Source of the DNA: Lapidilactobacillus mulanensis
GTDB lineage: Bacteria; Bacillota; Bacilli; Lactobacillales; Lactobacillaceae
Direction of reading: 5' to 3'
Length of the DNA: 64,000 bases
NCBI RefSeq assembly: GCF_003946215.1
Contig: NZ_RHOW01000003.1
Coordinates: 32,679 to 96,678, forward strand
Position 1 is the stretch's first letter. Each line of letters starts with the position of its first letter. The notes beneath the pieces were generated by a model. That model was not told the origin of the DNA. It did not search any database and saw nothing but the letters and a program-made list of their open reading frames with translations. Both the position numbers and the translations under genes were made by a program. Of the stretch, positions 49,339-58,702 are shown piece after piece.

Positions 49339-50544
49339 CTAAAGCCGTTCGTTGATTTCTTGAATGATTCGCAGCGCCATTTCTTGCTTGCTCATCAATG
49401 GAATTTCAATCGTCGTACCATCTTTAAAAAACATCGTGCCGGAATTTTCATCGGCGTTGAAACCACCAGTGGATCGACCAACTTGATTGGCAATAATCAG
49501 ATCTGCGTTCTTAGCGGTTAACTTTTTAAGTGCATTGGCATGTAAGTTTTCAGTCTCGGCCGCAAATCCGGTGAGAAATTGATGTTTCTTCTGCTTGCCC
49601 AACCCAGCTAATATGTCTGGATTTTTAATGAGCTGTAAATTTAAATCATCTTGACCAGCAACTTTTTTGATTTTTTGTGTGGCTGGGTTCGCAACTCGAA
49701 AATCTGCCGGTGCGGCTGCCATGATCACCACATCTGTCTCATCAAAATGAACCGCCACGGCTGCTTGCATTTGCGCGGTCGTCTTAACCGTTTCAACTTT
49801 GACCTCACTCATCACCATCATCGCTGGACGCGTCGTCACTAAAATAACGTCAGCACCTAACAGACTGGCTGCATTGGCAAGATCGGTGCCCATTTTACCT
49901 GAAGAACGATTACTGATGTAGCGAACCGGATCAATCGACTCTTCGGTCCCACCTGCAGTCACCACAAATTTTTTATTTTGCAAAACTTGCGGATGCGAAT
50001 AGCGGTAGAAAGCCTGAAAGACGAGTTCAATAATCGTTTCTGGTTCCGGCAAACGTCCTTTAGCTGCGTAGCCTTCAGCAAGAGGCCCCACTTCGGGTGA
50101 AAAAATCTTGTATCCACTTTCGGCAAGCTGGTACAAGTTTCGTTGCGTTGCATGTTGACCATACATCACATCATTCATCGCGGGAAAAATATAGACTGGT
50201 TTATCGGACGCCAAAACTGCCGTCGTCGCCAAACTATCAGCCATACCAGTCGCAATCTTTGCAAGGGTATTGGCAGTTGCGGGTGCAACCACGATAAAAT
50301 CTGCCCATAATGGCAAGTCCAAATGAGTCAATTCGGCGATGTTTTCAGATAAATATTCATCATCGTAAACCACACTTTGGCTAACGGTTGCGAGCGTTTT
50401 GACCGTGACAAAATTAGTTGCATTCTGGGTGACAATAACCTTAACCTGCGCGCCCTGTTTAATGAACAAACGGATCAATTGGGGCATTTTATATGCCGCA
50501 ATGCCACCAGTAATAATTAACAAAACTTTCTTGCCAGAGAACAT
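49339..50544 (-). CDS. coaBC: Bifunctional phosphopantothenoylcysteine decarboxylase/synthetase
   Basis: Two steps of coenzyme A synthesis: joining 4'-phosphopantothenate to cysteine (CoaB) and decarboxylation (CoaC). 401 aa: flavoprotein CoaC half with GGIAAYK, TANTLAKIATGMADSL and PAMNDVMY (active-site PxMNxxMW family), and CoaB half with VTAGGTEESIDPVRYISNRS and KxKK-type Lys region (QKIKK). ATG 50542-50544 after GAGGTG; an upstream GTG is less well spaced. Confidence 0.95.
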   Translation of the reverse strand: MFSGKKVLLIITGGIAAYKMPQLIRLFIKQGAQVKVIVTQNATNFVTVKTLATVSQSVVYDDEYLSENIAELTHLDLPLWADFIVVAPATANTLAKIATGMADSLATTAVLASDKPVYIFPAMNDVMYGQHATQRNLYQLAESGYKIFSPEVGPLAEGYAAKGRLPEPETIIELVFQAFYRYSHPQVLQNKKFVVTAGGTEESIDPVRYISNRSSGKMGTDLANAASLLGADVILVTTRPAMMVMSEVKVETVKTTAQMQAAVAVHFDETDVVIMAAAPADFRVANPATQKIKKVAGQDDLNLQLIKNPDILAGLGKQKKHQFLTGFAAETENLHANALKKLTAKNADLIIANQVGRSTGGFNADENSGTMFFKDGTTIEIPLMSKQEMALRIIQEINERL

Positions 50545-50609
50545 CTCAATCACCTCAATGAAAAAATAGCCTTCTGAAAACTCACAACGAGTTGAGAAGG
50601 CTCCAAAAA

Positions 50610-50927
50610 TTATTTGTTTTCTTGAGAATCGTCAGACTTTTTATCCGTCTTTTTTGAATCATTGTTTTTATCTGCTTCTTCTTGCGACTTTTCTTGATCG
50701 ATTGCTTCCGCATCTGCTTCTTTCAAGTTAGAATTGGGATCGATCGTGATCTTGCCATTTGCAATTTCTTCTAATGCCATTCCCACAGTTTTTGAAGATT
50801 TGTAATCATCTAACATTTCAAAAGAGCCAGTCTCAAGTTGATGAGCGCGTTTCGCAGCTAAAATTGCCAATGAATAACGTGAATCAACTTTATCTAATAA
50901 TTTATCGATTGATGGATATGAAATCAT
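50610..50927 (-). CDS. rpoZ: RNA polymerase omega subunit
   Basis: Helps fold and assemble beta'. 105 aa with [20 protein letters not shown] then [11 protein letters not shown], the omega core, and [15 protein letters not shown]. The last 35 residues are a charged, low-complexity Lys/Asp/Glu tail seen in several lactic acid bacteria. Starts one base after the gmk stop. Confidence 0.95.
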   Translation of the reverse strand: MISYPSIDKLLDKVDSRYSLAILAAKRAHQLETGSFEMLDDYKSSKTVGMALEEIANGKITIDPNSNLKEADAEAIDQEKSQEEADKNNDSKKTDKKSDDSQENK

Positions 50928-50928
50928 T

Positions 50929-51543
50929 TTAGTTATCTCCTAACATCTTTTGATATGAGCCTAGCACTCGAGCAACCCGCAAATGTTCACTGCCGATGAT
51001 CTGCTCGATCCGTTGTACCGCTGAGTCTACTTTATCATTAACGACGACATAATCATAATTAGTCATCAAATTAATTTCCTCTCGCGCCTTGATCATTCGT
51101 TTCTGGATCGTTGCAGAATCGTCAGTCCCCCGTTTTTCGATGCGTTGTTGGAGGCTATGCAGATCTGGCGGCGCTAAGAAAATAAACACGCCGTCACTGA
51201 CCTTACTGCGAACTTGCATGGCACCATTCACTTCGATCTCTAACAGGACATCTTGTCCCTCATCCAACATCTGGTTAACGTACTTCAAGGGCGTACCGTA
51301 ATAATTATCAACGTACTGAGCATACTCAAGCATACCACCATTGGCGATTTCATTCTCGAATTCGTCCTTGGTCACGAAGAAATAATCAGATCCGTTAACT
51401 TCACGAGCGCGTGGTTTGCGCGTCGTCATCGAGATCGAGTATTTAAACTGTTGCCCATATTTTTTGACCATGGCCTGACGAACAGTTCCTTTGCCAACAC
51501 CAGAGGGTCCAGATAAAACGATCAACATTCCTTTTTCAGACAT
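50929..51543 (-). CDS. gmk: Guanylate kinase
   Basis: Phosphorylates GMP to GDP. 204 aa: P-loop [32 protein letters not shown], and [12 protein letters not shown] (GMP site). ATG 51541-51543 has TTAGGAG upstream; the longer frame is rejected. First gene of the gmk-rpoZ-coaBC-priA operon, divergent from the LexA-box gene. Confidence 0.97.
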   Translation of the reverse strand: MSEKGMLIVLSGPSGVGKGTVRQAMVKKYGQQFKYSISMTTRKPRAREVNGSDYFFVTKDEFENEIANGGMLEYAQYVDNYYGTPLKYVNQMLDEGQDVLLEIEVNGAMQVRSKVSDGVFIFLAPPDLHSLQQRIEKRGTDDSATIQKRMIKAREEINLMTNYDYVVVNDKVDSAVQRIEQIIGSEHLRVARVLGSYQKMLGDN

Positions 51544-51680
51544 TAAAAAAGCTCCTAAACAAATCACTTAATAGATATATAATGCCTTTTTTTACAACTT
51601 TTTTCAAGTGTTATCTTGCTTCGCACCAACAAACAGGTATTACATTTCTCGCGAAATCAAAAAAATATTTTTAATTTCGC

Positions 51681-51730
51681 TTGCATTTTGAACAGATGTT
51701 CGTATAATTAAGAGTGCAAACAGATGTTCG
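51681..51730 (+). promoter_or_regulatory. Promoter with two LexA boxes
   Basis: -35 TTGCAT (51681-51686), 16 bp, -10 TATAAT (51703-51708). LexA box 1 TGAACAGATGTTCG (51689-51702) fills the spacer. Box 2 CAAACAGATGTTCG (51717-51730) lies in the 5' UTR and merges with the GGAGG ribosome site. Each matches the consensus CGAACATATGTTCG at 12 of 14 positions; centres are 28 bp apart. Confidence 0.85.
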
Positions 51731-51742
51731 GAGGAAAATAAA

Positions 51743-52084
51743 ATGACAGCAATTAAACAACTCACTCACCAATTAACTCATCAATTTAAATCATTTTTTG
51801 ACTTGGATTTCGAAACACCAACGCCAATTGCAACAACCGACAATACGCCAGAGTTAGCAGATTTTGATCGTGCCGTCTTGGAAGGCGAAATTAAAAAATT
51901 ACAGAATACAAGTCAAATTGTTTCACTACAAATTAAAAATCCCGCGGCGCCTGCAAACGCCACTCAATTTTTGATCGGTCGTTTCAAGCGAACGAAAGAC
52001 CAACATACTTTTATTTTCGAGCTCAGTGATAGTAACATGATCCAGATTATTCAAGTCGACCAAATTGTTAAGATTGCCGCGTAA
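51743..52084 (+). CDS. Small SOS-type protein of unknown function
   Basis: A 113-aa soluble protein I do not recognise. N-terminal 40 residues are His/Gln/Thr rich (TAIKQLTHQLTHQF), followed by LADFDRAVLEGEIKKL and a beta-rich C-terminal half (VSLQIKN, FLIGRFKRT, TFIFELSD, MIQIIQVDQIVKIA). The C-terminal part loosely recalls YolD-like proteins, which accompany Y-family polymerases in Firmicutes, but the match is weak. GGAGG is 8 bases before ATG. Two LexA boxes predict tight SOS control. Convergent with recN. Confidence 0.85.
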   Translation: MTAIKQLTHQLTHQFKSFFDLDFETPTPIATTDNTPELADFDRAVLEGEIKKLQNTSQIVSLQIKNPAAPANATQFLIGRFKRTKDQHTFIFELSDSNMIQIIQVDQIVKIAA

Positions 52085-52111
52085 GCTTCACTTGATCTAA
52101 ACATTAAATAA

Positions 52112-52200
52112 AAAATAAAGCGTTAATTATCTTTGTTAGTTATTCTCTTTCTGAATTTCAGATCGAATTCAACTAATAATGATAGTTGACGCTTTTTTGT
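52112..52200 (+). terminator. Long bidirectional terminator between the SOS-type gene and recN
   Basis: AAAGCGT.AA.TATC..TTAGTT pairs with AACTAA..GATA.TT.ACGCTTT, followed by TTTT on plus and T-rich sequence on minus. Long stem with several mismatches. Confidence 0.8.
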
Positions 52201-52201
52201 T

Positions 52202-53890
52202 TTAGTTTTGTTTGGCTTCATCTGCTTGGCGCAGTAATTCAGCGGCATGCTCTTCAGCCAGTGGCGTGACTTCCTTGCCAGCAATCATCTTGGCAATCAC
52301 ATTAGTCCGTGCCTCACCTGTCACTGGCGCCAATGTCGTCGTGGTTCGACCGGCATGTATTTTCTTTTCGATTAAATATTGATGATCGCTCATGGCAGCG
52401 ACTTGTGGTAGATGCGTGATGCATAGCACCTGCGACCGACGGGCAATCAGACTGATTTTGTCAGCGATTGCCTGAGCAACGCGGCCACTGACGCCGGTAT
52501 CAACTTCATCGAAAATGATACTCGTGACCCCTTCGCCCTGGGCAATGATCGTCTTGATGGCCAACATGATTCGTGACAATTCGCCACCCGAAGCAATTTT
52601 AACGAGTGGCTTCAAAGACTCCCCAGGATTAGTCTGTAAATAAAATGCGACTTGATCTTGACCGGTGCGGGTGAAATCAGTTGAATGTTTTTGAAAATTG
52701 ACTTGGAAAACAGCCTTATCCATATACAATGAGCGTAATTGTTCATGAACTTTTTTCTCTAGCTGACTGGCAACTTTCTGGCGAACACGTGTTAATTGTT
52801 CCGCTTGTTGACCCAAAGTTTTCGTTACATCTTGGAATTCAGTTTCGATTTTATCGGACTCATCGGTTAGATGGGCCATCTCATCATGCTCTACTGAAAT
52901 TTTCGTGAAGTATGCTGTTACGTCAACTAATTCGGGGCCATATTTACGCTTGAGGTTACCTAAAACTTCGAGTCGCTGTTCGATTTCATTAAGCCGAGCA
53001 TCATCGTATTCAAGCACGTCTAGCTGATCTTGAACATTGGAGATCACATCTTGTAAGGTGTAATAAGCACTATTTAAATTCTCCGAAATAGCCTGATAGT
53101 CTTTACTCAATGTCGAGATATTTTCTAGTTCAGTCATGGCGATCCCGCTGAGATCCAGCGCGTTGGCATCACCTTCGCTTAAAACGGTCAACGCTTGCTG
53201 CAACGCCTGATTGATTTTTTGAAAATTGCTTAATCGATCGCGTTCCTGCTCCAGTTGTTCATCTTCATTGGGTTTCAGATTAGCCGCACTAATTTCTTCG
53301 ATCTGATATTTCAACATGTCTAATCGTTGCGCATAAGCTTGTTCATTGGCATTTTTATCGGCTAATTGTTTTTTCAGATGGCGATATTTCTGATAAGTTT
53401 CTTGGTAAGTCGTCAAAATTGGCGTGATCGTCTTCTGCCCATATTGATCGAGAATAGCCAGATGATGATCCGAATTCATTAGCTCTTGATGTTCATTCTG
53501 TCCGTGAATATCGACCAACTGTTCACCAACTGCTCGCAGAATTGCCGTAGTCACAATTTTATTATTCACACGACACACATTGCGGCCATTATGACTGAGT
53601 TCGCGCTCAAGCAGAATATTTTTACCGTCCAAATCGATGTCGTTGGCGGTCAAAATTTCTAATAAAAGTGGGTTTTTATTGATCACAAATAAGCCTTGAA
53701 CGTCTGTTTTCTTAGCACCCGTTCGGATGAAATCGCTCGAACCGCGACCACCAACTAACAGGCCCAGGGCATCGATAATAATCGATTTACCTGCGCCTGT
53801 TTCACCGGTCAAGACCGTCATTCCCAGCTCGAAATTGACCTCTAAGCGTTCAATTATTGCAAAATCTTTGATCATTAGACTTGCTAACAT
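52202..53890 (-). CDS. recN: DNA repair protein RecN
   Basis: SMC-like ATPase for double-strand break repair. 562 aa from ATG 53888-53890 (an ATG one codon earlier is equally in frame): MLASLMIKDFAIIERLEV, P-loop TGETGAGKSIIIDALG, coiled coils (about 160-370), signature ASGGELSRIMLAIK and Walker B IIFDEVDTGVSG, CITHLPQVAA. Last gene after argR; the GGAGG is 11 bp past the argR stop. No LexA box of its own is visible. Confidence 0.96.
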   Translation of the reverse strand: MLASLMIKDFAIIERLEVNFELGMTVLTGETGAGKSIIIDALGLLVGGRGSSDFIRTGAKKTDVQGLFVINKNPLLLEILTANDIDLDGKNILLERELSHNGRNVCRVNNKIVTTAILRAVGEQLVDIHGQNEHQELMNSDHHLAILDQYGQKTITPILTTYQETYQKYRHLKKQLADKNANEQAYAQRLDMLKYQIEEISAANLKPNEDEQLEQERDRLSNFQKINQALQQALTVLSEGDANALDLSGIAMTELENISTLSKDYQAISENLNSAYYTLQDVISNVQDQLDVLEYDDARLNEIEQRLEVLGNLKRKYGPELVDVTAYFTKISVEHDEMAHLTDESDKIETEFQDVTKTLGQQAEQLTRVRQKVASQLEKKVHEQLRSLYMDKAVFQVNFQKHSTDFTRTGQDQVAFYLQTNPGESLKPLVKIASGGELSRIMLAIKTIIAQGEGVTSIIFDEVDTGVSGRVAQAIADKISLIARRSQVLCITHLPQVAAMSDHQYLIEKKIHAGRTTTTLAPVTGEARTNVIAKMIAGKEVTPLAEEHAAELLRQADEAKQN

Positions 53891-53901
53891 CATTGACCTC
53901 C

Positions 53902-54357
53902 TTAACCCAAGACCGACGCTAATCTTGCCCAAACGGCGTCGACTGCCGCACTATCTTTTTTGATGATCAGCAAGGCACTATCATCCGTCGGAATCACCGC
54001 GAAAATTTCTGGCCACCGTCGTTGTTTGATGGCGTTGGCAATCACACTACCACTACCGGGCAAAGTTTCCACGTTGATCAGATTATCCTGCCGAGAAATC
54101 TGTGCGTTAGCGTCGTTAAGCAAAGTGTGAAAAGCATCGGTTCCTTGATTGTCTGGTCGCGTTTGTGGCAATCGATAAACAAACTCGCCGTTTTGAGCGA
54201 CTTTGATCAAATGTAATTCGCTGATATCCCGCGAAATCGTTGCTTGAGTGATCTGGTAGCCCTTTTTGGCCAGATAAGCGACTATATCACTTTGACTATT
54301 GATTGTCTGTTCTAGAATTGCCTGCTTAATCAGCTGATGTCGTAATTGTTTATCCAT
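53902..54357 (-). CDS. argR: ArgR-family transcriptional regulator
   Basis: 151 aa: N-terminal winged helix with QATISRDISELHLIKV (SR motif for DNA binding) and a C-terminal hexamerisation/ligand domain. The usual arginine-binding motif GTIAGDDT reads FAVIPTDDSALLII here: the two Asp residues remain but the glycine-rich lead is replaced. Arginine response is therefore uncertain. Position between tlyA and recN is the conserved ahrC location. Confidence 0.93.
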   Translation of the reverse strand: MDKQLRHQLIKQAILEQTINSQSDIVAYLAKKGYQITQATISRDISELHLIKVAQNGEFVYRLPQTRPDNQGTDAFHTLLNDANAQISRQDNLINVETLPGSGSVIANAIKQRRWPEIFAVIPTDDSALLIIKKDSAAVDAVWARLASVLG

Positions 54358-54373
54358 CTTCGCATACCCCTAA

Positions 54374-55195
54374 TTATTTTGCCAATAGAACTTGCCACGC
54401 ATCATCCACGACTTTTTTGACATCGAACGATGATTCGTACGTGCTTGTTATATCTGCTGTCAGTTTAAAATACGCTAAAAATTCAATATTCCCTGAACCA
54501 CCCGTGATTGGTGAAAAATCTAAGCCACAAACTTTGAAACCAGTTTTTTCGGCGAAAGTTAAGATCTTGTTCAAAACGGCCTCGTGAACTTTTCGATCAC
54601 GAACGATGCCGTGCTTGCCGACCGATTCACGTCCGGCTTCAAATTGCGGTTTGATCAACGCGACTAGCCCACCATTTGGTTTTAAAATTTTCGTCAGTGG
54701 TGGCAAAATCAATTCTAGAGAAATGAACGAAACATCCGTCACCGCAAAATCAGGCATACCTAAATCAAAATCTTCAGGCTTACTGTAACGAAAATTCACA
54801 CGCTCCATCACTTTAACGCGCTCGTCTTCACGCAATTTCCATGCCAATTGATTATAACCGACATCTAAGGCATACACCATTTTGGCGCCGTTTTTTAAGG
54901 CAACGTCGGTAAAACCACCCGTTGACGCACCGATGTCGAGCAACAATAAATCTTTTAAGTCGATCTGAAAAGAATCGAGTGCCTTGGCCAATTTGAAGCC
55001 ACCGCGAGAAACGTAGGGATTGGTCTGTCCTTTAACACGCAAAGTAATCTCAGGATCGATTTTTTCTCCAGGTTTGTCCAAGCGCTCTTCGTTTTTCCCG
55101 ACGACTTGACCCGCCATCACGGCTCGTTTTGCCTGTTCTCTAGAAGTAAATAGGCCTTGCTGAACTAACAAAATATCTACGCGTTCTTTTTTCAC
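54374..55195 (-). CDS. tlyA: TlyA-type rRNA 2'-O-methyltransferase/hemolysin A family
   Basis: 273 aa: N-terminal S4 RNA-binding domain (ERVDILLVQQGLFTSREQAK) and an FtsJ-like methyltransferase domain with LLLDIGASTGGFTDVAL (SAM site), ALDVGYNQLAW, and KPQFEAGRE. In mycobacteria TlyA methylates 16S and 23S rRNA. Haemolysis claims for the family are doubtful. It overlaps the ispA stop by 4 bp. Confidence 0.95.
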   Translation of the reverse strand: MKKERVDILLVQQGLFTSREQAKRAVMAGQVVGKNEERLDKPGEKIDPEITLRVKGQTNPYVSRGGFKLAKALDSFQIDLKDLLLLDIGASTGGFTDVALKNGAKMVYALDVGYNQLAWKLREDERVKVMERVNFRYSKPEDFDLGMPDFAVTDVSFISLELILPPLTKILKPNGGLVALIKPQFEAGRESVGKHGIVRDRKVHEAVLNKILTFAEKTGFKVCGLDFSPITGGSGNIEFLAYFKLTADITSTYESSFDVKKVVDDAWQVLLAK

Positions 55196-56094
55196 GATTC
55201 ACGTTCCTTATCAAAATAACTTAAAAAGCTTAGTAGTAGCGACGGATCAAACTGAGTCGTTGTCGAAAGCGACGTCAGACTTGTACGTGCTGCCGAAATT
55301 TCTTGTTTTAACAGTTGTGTGGCTGGTTTTATGCCTAATAATTCCGGATAAGTGTTTTTTCCGGCGGCTTCATCCTTGTGGACTTGCTTACCCAACGCTT
55401 GTTCAGTACTCGTGAGGTCTAACAAATCATCATAGATTTGAAAAGCAACCCCAAAGTGCTGACCAAATATTTGTAGTGCGGTCTGTGTTGGCGGATCCAG
55501 TTGCAATTTAATTGCAGCCATTTGTAAAGGCGCAGTTAGCAAAGCACCAGTTTTTAAGGCATCTAAATTTTGCACATCGGCCAACTGATCCAGTTTTTTA
55601 CCTGTTTGCTCAATATCGATCGCCTGTCCTGCAACCATCCCAGTTGGACCACTCGCCGTAGCTAAAGTACCGATCATTGCTGTCAGCGCGGTTGCCGAAA
55701 TCGATGCCGTTGCTAACCACTGAAAAGCCAACGTTAATAATCCATCGCCAGCAAGTATGGCCATCGCTTCGCCAAACTGCTTGTGATTTGTCAATTTTCC
55801 GCGACGATAATCGTCATTATCCATCGCGGGCAAATCATCGTGGATCAGCGAATAAGTATGGATCAGTTCGATCGATCCCGCGACCGTTAAATCTGATTGC
55901 GGATCGATCTGACCGAACGTTGAAATTGTTGCTAAGTATAATAATGGCCGCAGCCGTTTGCCACCGGCCATTAGCGAATAGCTCATGCTTTTAGCAAGTG
56001 TGGGTTGTGAAACATCTTGGCCAACTTGTGTTTCAAGAAACGCGTTCAACGTTGGCACCCACTGTTGACTAAATGAGATCAGTTTTTCATCCAT
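55192..56094 (-). CDS. ispA: Farnesyl/geranyl diphosphate synthase
   Basis: Condenses DMAPP/IPP to farnesyl-PP, substrate of UppS. 300 aa, all-helical trans-prenyltransferase with first Asp-rich motif LIHDDLPAMDNDD and second QIYDDLLD, plus GGKRLRPLLYLA. dxs, next to it in Bacillus, is absent, and dxr is also absent from the first cluster. Together this suggests the mevalonate route, as usual in Lactobacillales. Confidence 0.96.
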   Translation of the reverse strand: MDEKLISFSQQWVPTLNAFLETQVGQDVSQPTLAKSMSYSLMAGGKRLRPLLYLATISTFGQIDPQSDLTVAGSIELIHTYSLIHDDLPAMDNDDYRRGKLTNHKQFGEAMAILAGDGLLTLAFQWLATASISATALTAMIGTLATASGPTGMVAGQAIDIEQTGKKLDQLADVQNLDALKTGALLTAPLQMAAIKLQLDPPTQTALQIFGQHFGVAFQIYDDLLDLTSTEQALGKQVHKDEAAGKNTYPELLGIKPATQLLKQEISAARTSLTSLSTTTQFDPSLLLSFLSYFDKERES

Positions 56095-56113
56095 TAAAAA
56101 ATCTCCTTAGCCA

Positions 56114-56359
56114 TCAGTTCTCGTCATTAGTATCGGTAGCTTGTTCGTCGAGAAGTGATTCATCACCCTGCTCATTCACAACTTTAGTTAAGGTATCTTC
56201 GGCCTGCTTGAGCGTTTTTTCTAACGACTGCGATAATGTGATGCCATCTTTAAACTTCGCCAAGGCAGTCTCTAACGGCACGTTACCTTGCTCTAATTCG
56301 TTGACGATCTCAGTCAGTGCGGCTAAATCCGTTTCGAATGATTTCTTTTCTGTTGCCAT
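56114..56359 (-). CDS. xseB: Exodeoxyribonuclease VII small subunit
   Basis: 81 aa: FETDLAALTEIVNELEQGNV then PLETALAKFKDGITLSQSLE, the XseB helical hairpin, with an acidic C-terminal tail. Binds XseA to form ExoVII. 4 bp from xseA. Confidence 0.97.
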   Translation of the reverse strand: MATEKKSFETDLAALTEIVNELEQGNVPLETALAKFKDGITLSQSLEKTLKQAEDTLTKVVNEQGDESLLDEQATDTNDEN

Positions 56360-56363
56360 TTAC

Positions 56364-57719
56364 TTACTCCTCTGATTTTTGATCCTGTTTAGTGATGACC
56401 TGAGCTGCAAGTTGGCCATCTTGAAGATGTAGATTGAATGTTTGACCTTCTGTAAAATCAGTCACTTTGGTCAATGGTTGGTCATTGGTATCGCTGGCAT
56501 AAGTATACCCCCGCGCCAAAGTTTTAAGTGGACTCAATTGGTCTAAGGCCGCCACTTGATGCTGAATAGCTTGCTCTTTTTGCTGTAAATCGACTTTGAA
56601 AGCACGTATCGCGCGTTGCTGCAGATTTTCAACTTGCATTTGTGCATTGGCGACTCGGTTAATTGGTGAGAGCCGCAATAAACGTTGAGTCGTCTGCTGA
56701 ACCGATTGTTTTTTGATCTGCAAATAGTCCGTGCTGGCGCGATCAAAACGTTGCTTTAGCAGATCTAATTGTTGCGTGTAGCCTTGATACAACCGTTCCG
56801 GATGTTGAAATAAGAAACTCTTTTGTTGCTGCTCTAATCGTTGTCGCCATAAATGCAACGAACGTTGGAAACCATTGATCAGTTGGAAACGTTGCTGCTG
56901 AATCGACAACAAAATTTCACTAAGCTGTGGTGTGGCAAGTTCAGCAGCTGCCGTCGGTGTGGCAGCCCGGACATCCGCCACCAGATCAGCAATCGTGGTA
57001 TCCGTTTCGTGACCCACGGATGAAATAATGGGGACTGGGCTTTCGACCATCGTGCGCGCAACAATTTCTTCGTTAAAGGGCCACAAGTCTTCGATCGAGC
57101 CACCGCCACGCCCAATAATAATCGTGTCAAAACCACCGAGTTGATAAATCTGATGCAATCGATCAACTAATGATTGCGCCGCAGCTTGCCCTTGAACAAC
57201 TGCTGGAAAAAGCACCAACTGAACTTTAGGATCGCGGCGATGTGACGTCGTAATAATATCACGAATGACCGCGCCAGAGCGACTAGTAACAACCGCAATC
57301 CGTTGCGGATACTTGGGCAGTTCGCGTTTGTTCTGCGCAAAGACACCTTCAGCCGCTAATTTCTTCTTCAACTGTTCATATGCTTGATAGAGTGCGCCAA
57401 CACCGACCGGCTCCATGCGCTCGACATAAATCTGGTAACTCCCAGACGATTCGTACAAACCCAAGCGACCAACGATCTGGACTTTCATCCCTTCTTCTGG
57501 GGTAAACTTAATTTTTTGAAACGCTGATTTAAACATAATCGCATTAATTTTGGCGTGATCATCTTTCAATGAGAAATATTGATGACTATTAGGACGCAAC
57601 CGGAAGTTAGACAATTCGCCACTCAAATAGACCCGTTGTAAATACGGGTCAAAGTCAAATTTACGCTTCAAATAAGTTGTCAATTGTGTGACGGTCAAAA
57701 ATTCAGAATCGTCTGCCAT
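56364..57719 (-). CDS. xseA: Exodeoxyribonuclease VII large subunit
   Basis: Catalytic subunit of ExoVII, degrades single-stranded DNA. 451 aa: OB-fold (LRPNSHQYFSLKDDHAKINA), nuclease core with VTSRSGAVIRDI, IIIGRGGGSIEDLWPFN and SSVGHETDTTIADLVADVRA, then long coiled coil (about 280-400) with many Gln. ATG preceded by AAGGTGAAT. Confidence 0.97.
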   Translation of the reverse strand: MADDSEFLTVTQLTTYLKRKFDFDPYLQRVYLSGELSNFRLRPNSHQYFSLKDDHAKINAIMFKSAFQKIKFTPEEGMKVQIVGRLGLYESSGSYQIYVERMEPVGVGALYQAYEQLKKKLAAEGVFAQNKRELPKYPQRIAVVTSRSGAVIRDIITTSHRRDPKVQLVLFPAVVQGQAAAQSLVDRLHQIYQLGGFDTIIIGRGGGSIEDLWPFNEEIVARTMVESPVPIISSVGHETDTTIADLVADVRAATPTAAAELATPQLSEILLSIQQQRFQLINGFQRSLHLWRQRLEQQQKSFLFQHPERLYQGYTQQLDLLKQRFDRASTDYLQIKKQSVQQTTQRLLRLSPINRVANAQMQVENLQQRAIRAFKVDLQQKEQAIQHQVAALDQLSPLKTLARGYTYASDTNDQPLTKVTDFTEGQTFNLHLQDGQLAAQVITKQDQKSEE

Positions 57720-57757
57720 TTCTATTCACCTTTTTTAACTCAATTATTTCTCGGACT

Positions 57758-58609
57758 TTATATTAATCTCTTCTCAGCCAGATCGACGGTTTGACTGAGT
57801 AAGGCCGCGATCGTCATCGGCCCTACACCACCTGGAACCGGCGTGATGTAACTTGTCTGAGCTTGAACAGACGCAAAATCGACATCGCCCACCAACTTAC
57901 CAGCGACCCGATTGGTGCCCACGTCGATCACAACTGCACCCGGCTTTACAAAATCAGCCGTCACAAATCGGGGCACGCCCAACGCTGCCACAATAATGTC
58001 AGCCTGCTGAGCAAGCTGGGCAATATTTTGTGTTTGCGAATGTGCAATCGTCACGGTGGCATTGGCAGCCAATAATAAAGCCGCCATGGGCCGACCAACG
58101 ATCAAACTGCGACCGATCACGAGTGCCTGTTTACCGGCAACCGAAATTTGATACGTTGCTAGTAATTTCATGATCCCGGCTGCAGTCGCAGGAACTAATT
58201 CGGGTTGGCCAGACCACAATTTACCAAAGTTATAGGGATGAAATCCGTCGACATCTTTATGTGGATCGACCGCTAAAAGTACCGCTTCTTCATCGATTTG
58301 GGCAGGCAAAGGGAGTTGCACCAAAATACCATCGATAGCTGGATCGAGATTCAAAGACCGAATCACCGTCGACAATTCGGCTTGCGAAACATCCTCGGGT
58401 AATCGTCTCACTTCCGAATGAATGCCAATTTTTGTTGCTTGTTTAGCTTTATTGCGGACATAAATCTCACTTGCGGGATCATGACCGATCAAGACGACAG
58501 CCAATCCAGGCGTCACATTTCGTTCGAGTAATTGGCTAACTCTGATCTGCGTTTCCAACCGCCACTCTGCCGCAATTTTCTGACCATCAAGAATTGTACT
58601 CATGCGCAT
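57758..58609 (-). CDS. folD: Methylene-THF dehydrogenase/cyclohydrolase
   Basis: Interconverts methylene-THF and 10-formyl-THF for purine and fMet synthesis. 283 aa: catalytic region with YVRNKAKQATKIGI (Tyr and Lys), DGILVQLPLP, PHKDVDGFHPYN, GRSLIVGRPMAALLL (NADP site), and PVPGGVGPMTIA. ATG 58607-58609 lies 5 bases after GGGAGG; a second ATG at 58603 cannot be excluded. Confidence 0.96.
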   Translation of the reverse strand: MRMSTILDGQKIAAEWRLETQIRVSQLLERNVTPGLAVVLIGHDPASEIYVRNKAKQATKIGIHSEVRRLPEDVSQAELSTVIRSLNLDPAIDGILVQLPLPAQIDEEAVLLAVDPHKDVDGFHPYNFGKLWSGQPELVPATAAGIMKLLATYQISVAGKQALVIGRSLIVGRPMAALLLAANATVTIAHSQTQNIAQLAQQADIIVAALGVPRFVTADFVKPGAVVIDVGTNRVAGKLVGDVDFASVQAQTSYITPVPGGVGPMTIAALLSQTVDLAEKRLI

Positions 58610-58621
58610 CAATTCCTCCCC

Positions 58622-58695
58622 TCAAAATAAAAACTGCCCGCTCAGCGCAGTAAACATGAAAGTCTACACTAGCCAAACAGTGGCAGTTATTAAGT
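58622..58695 (-). terminator. Probable terminator after nusB
   Basis: Minus-strand AACTGCC at one end pairs with GGCAGTT at the other, enclosing a partly paired loop and followed by TTTATTTTG. Longer and looser than the other terminators. Confidence 0.6.
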
Positions 58696-58702
58696 CGTCT
58701 AT

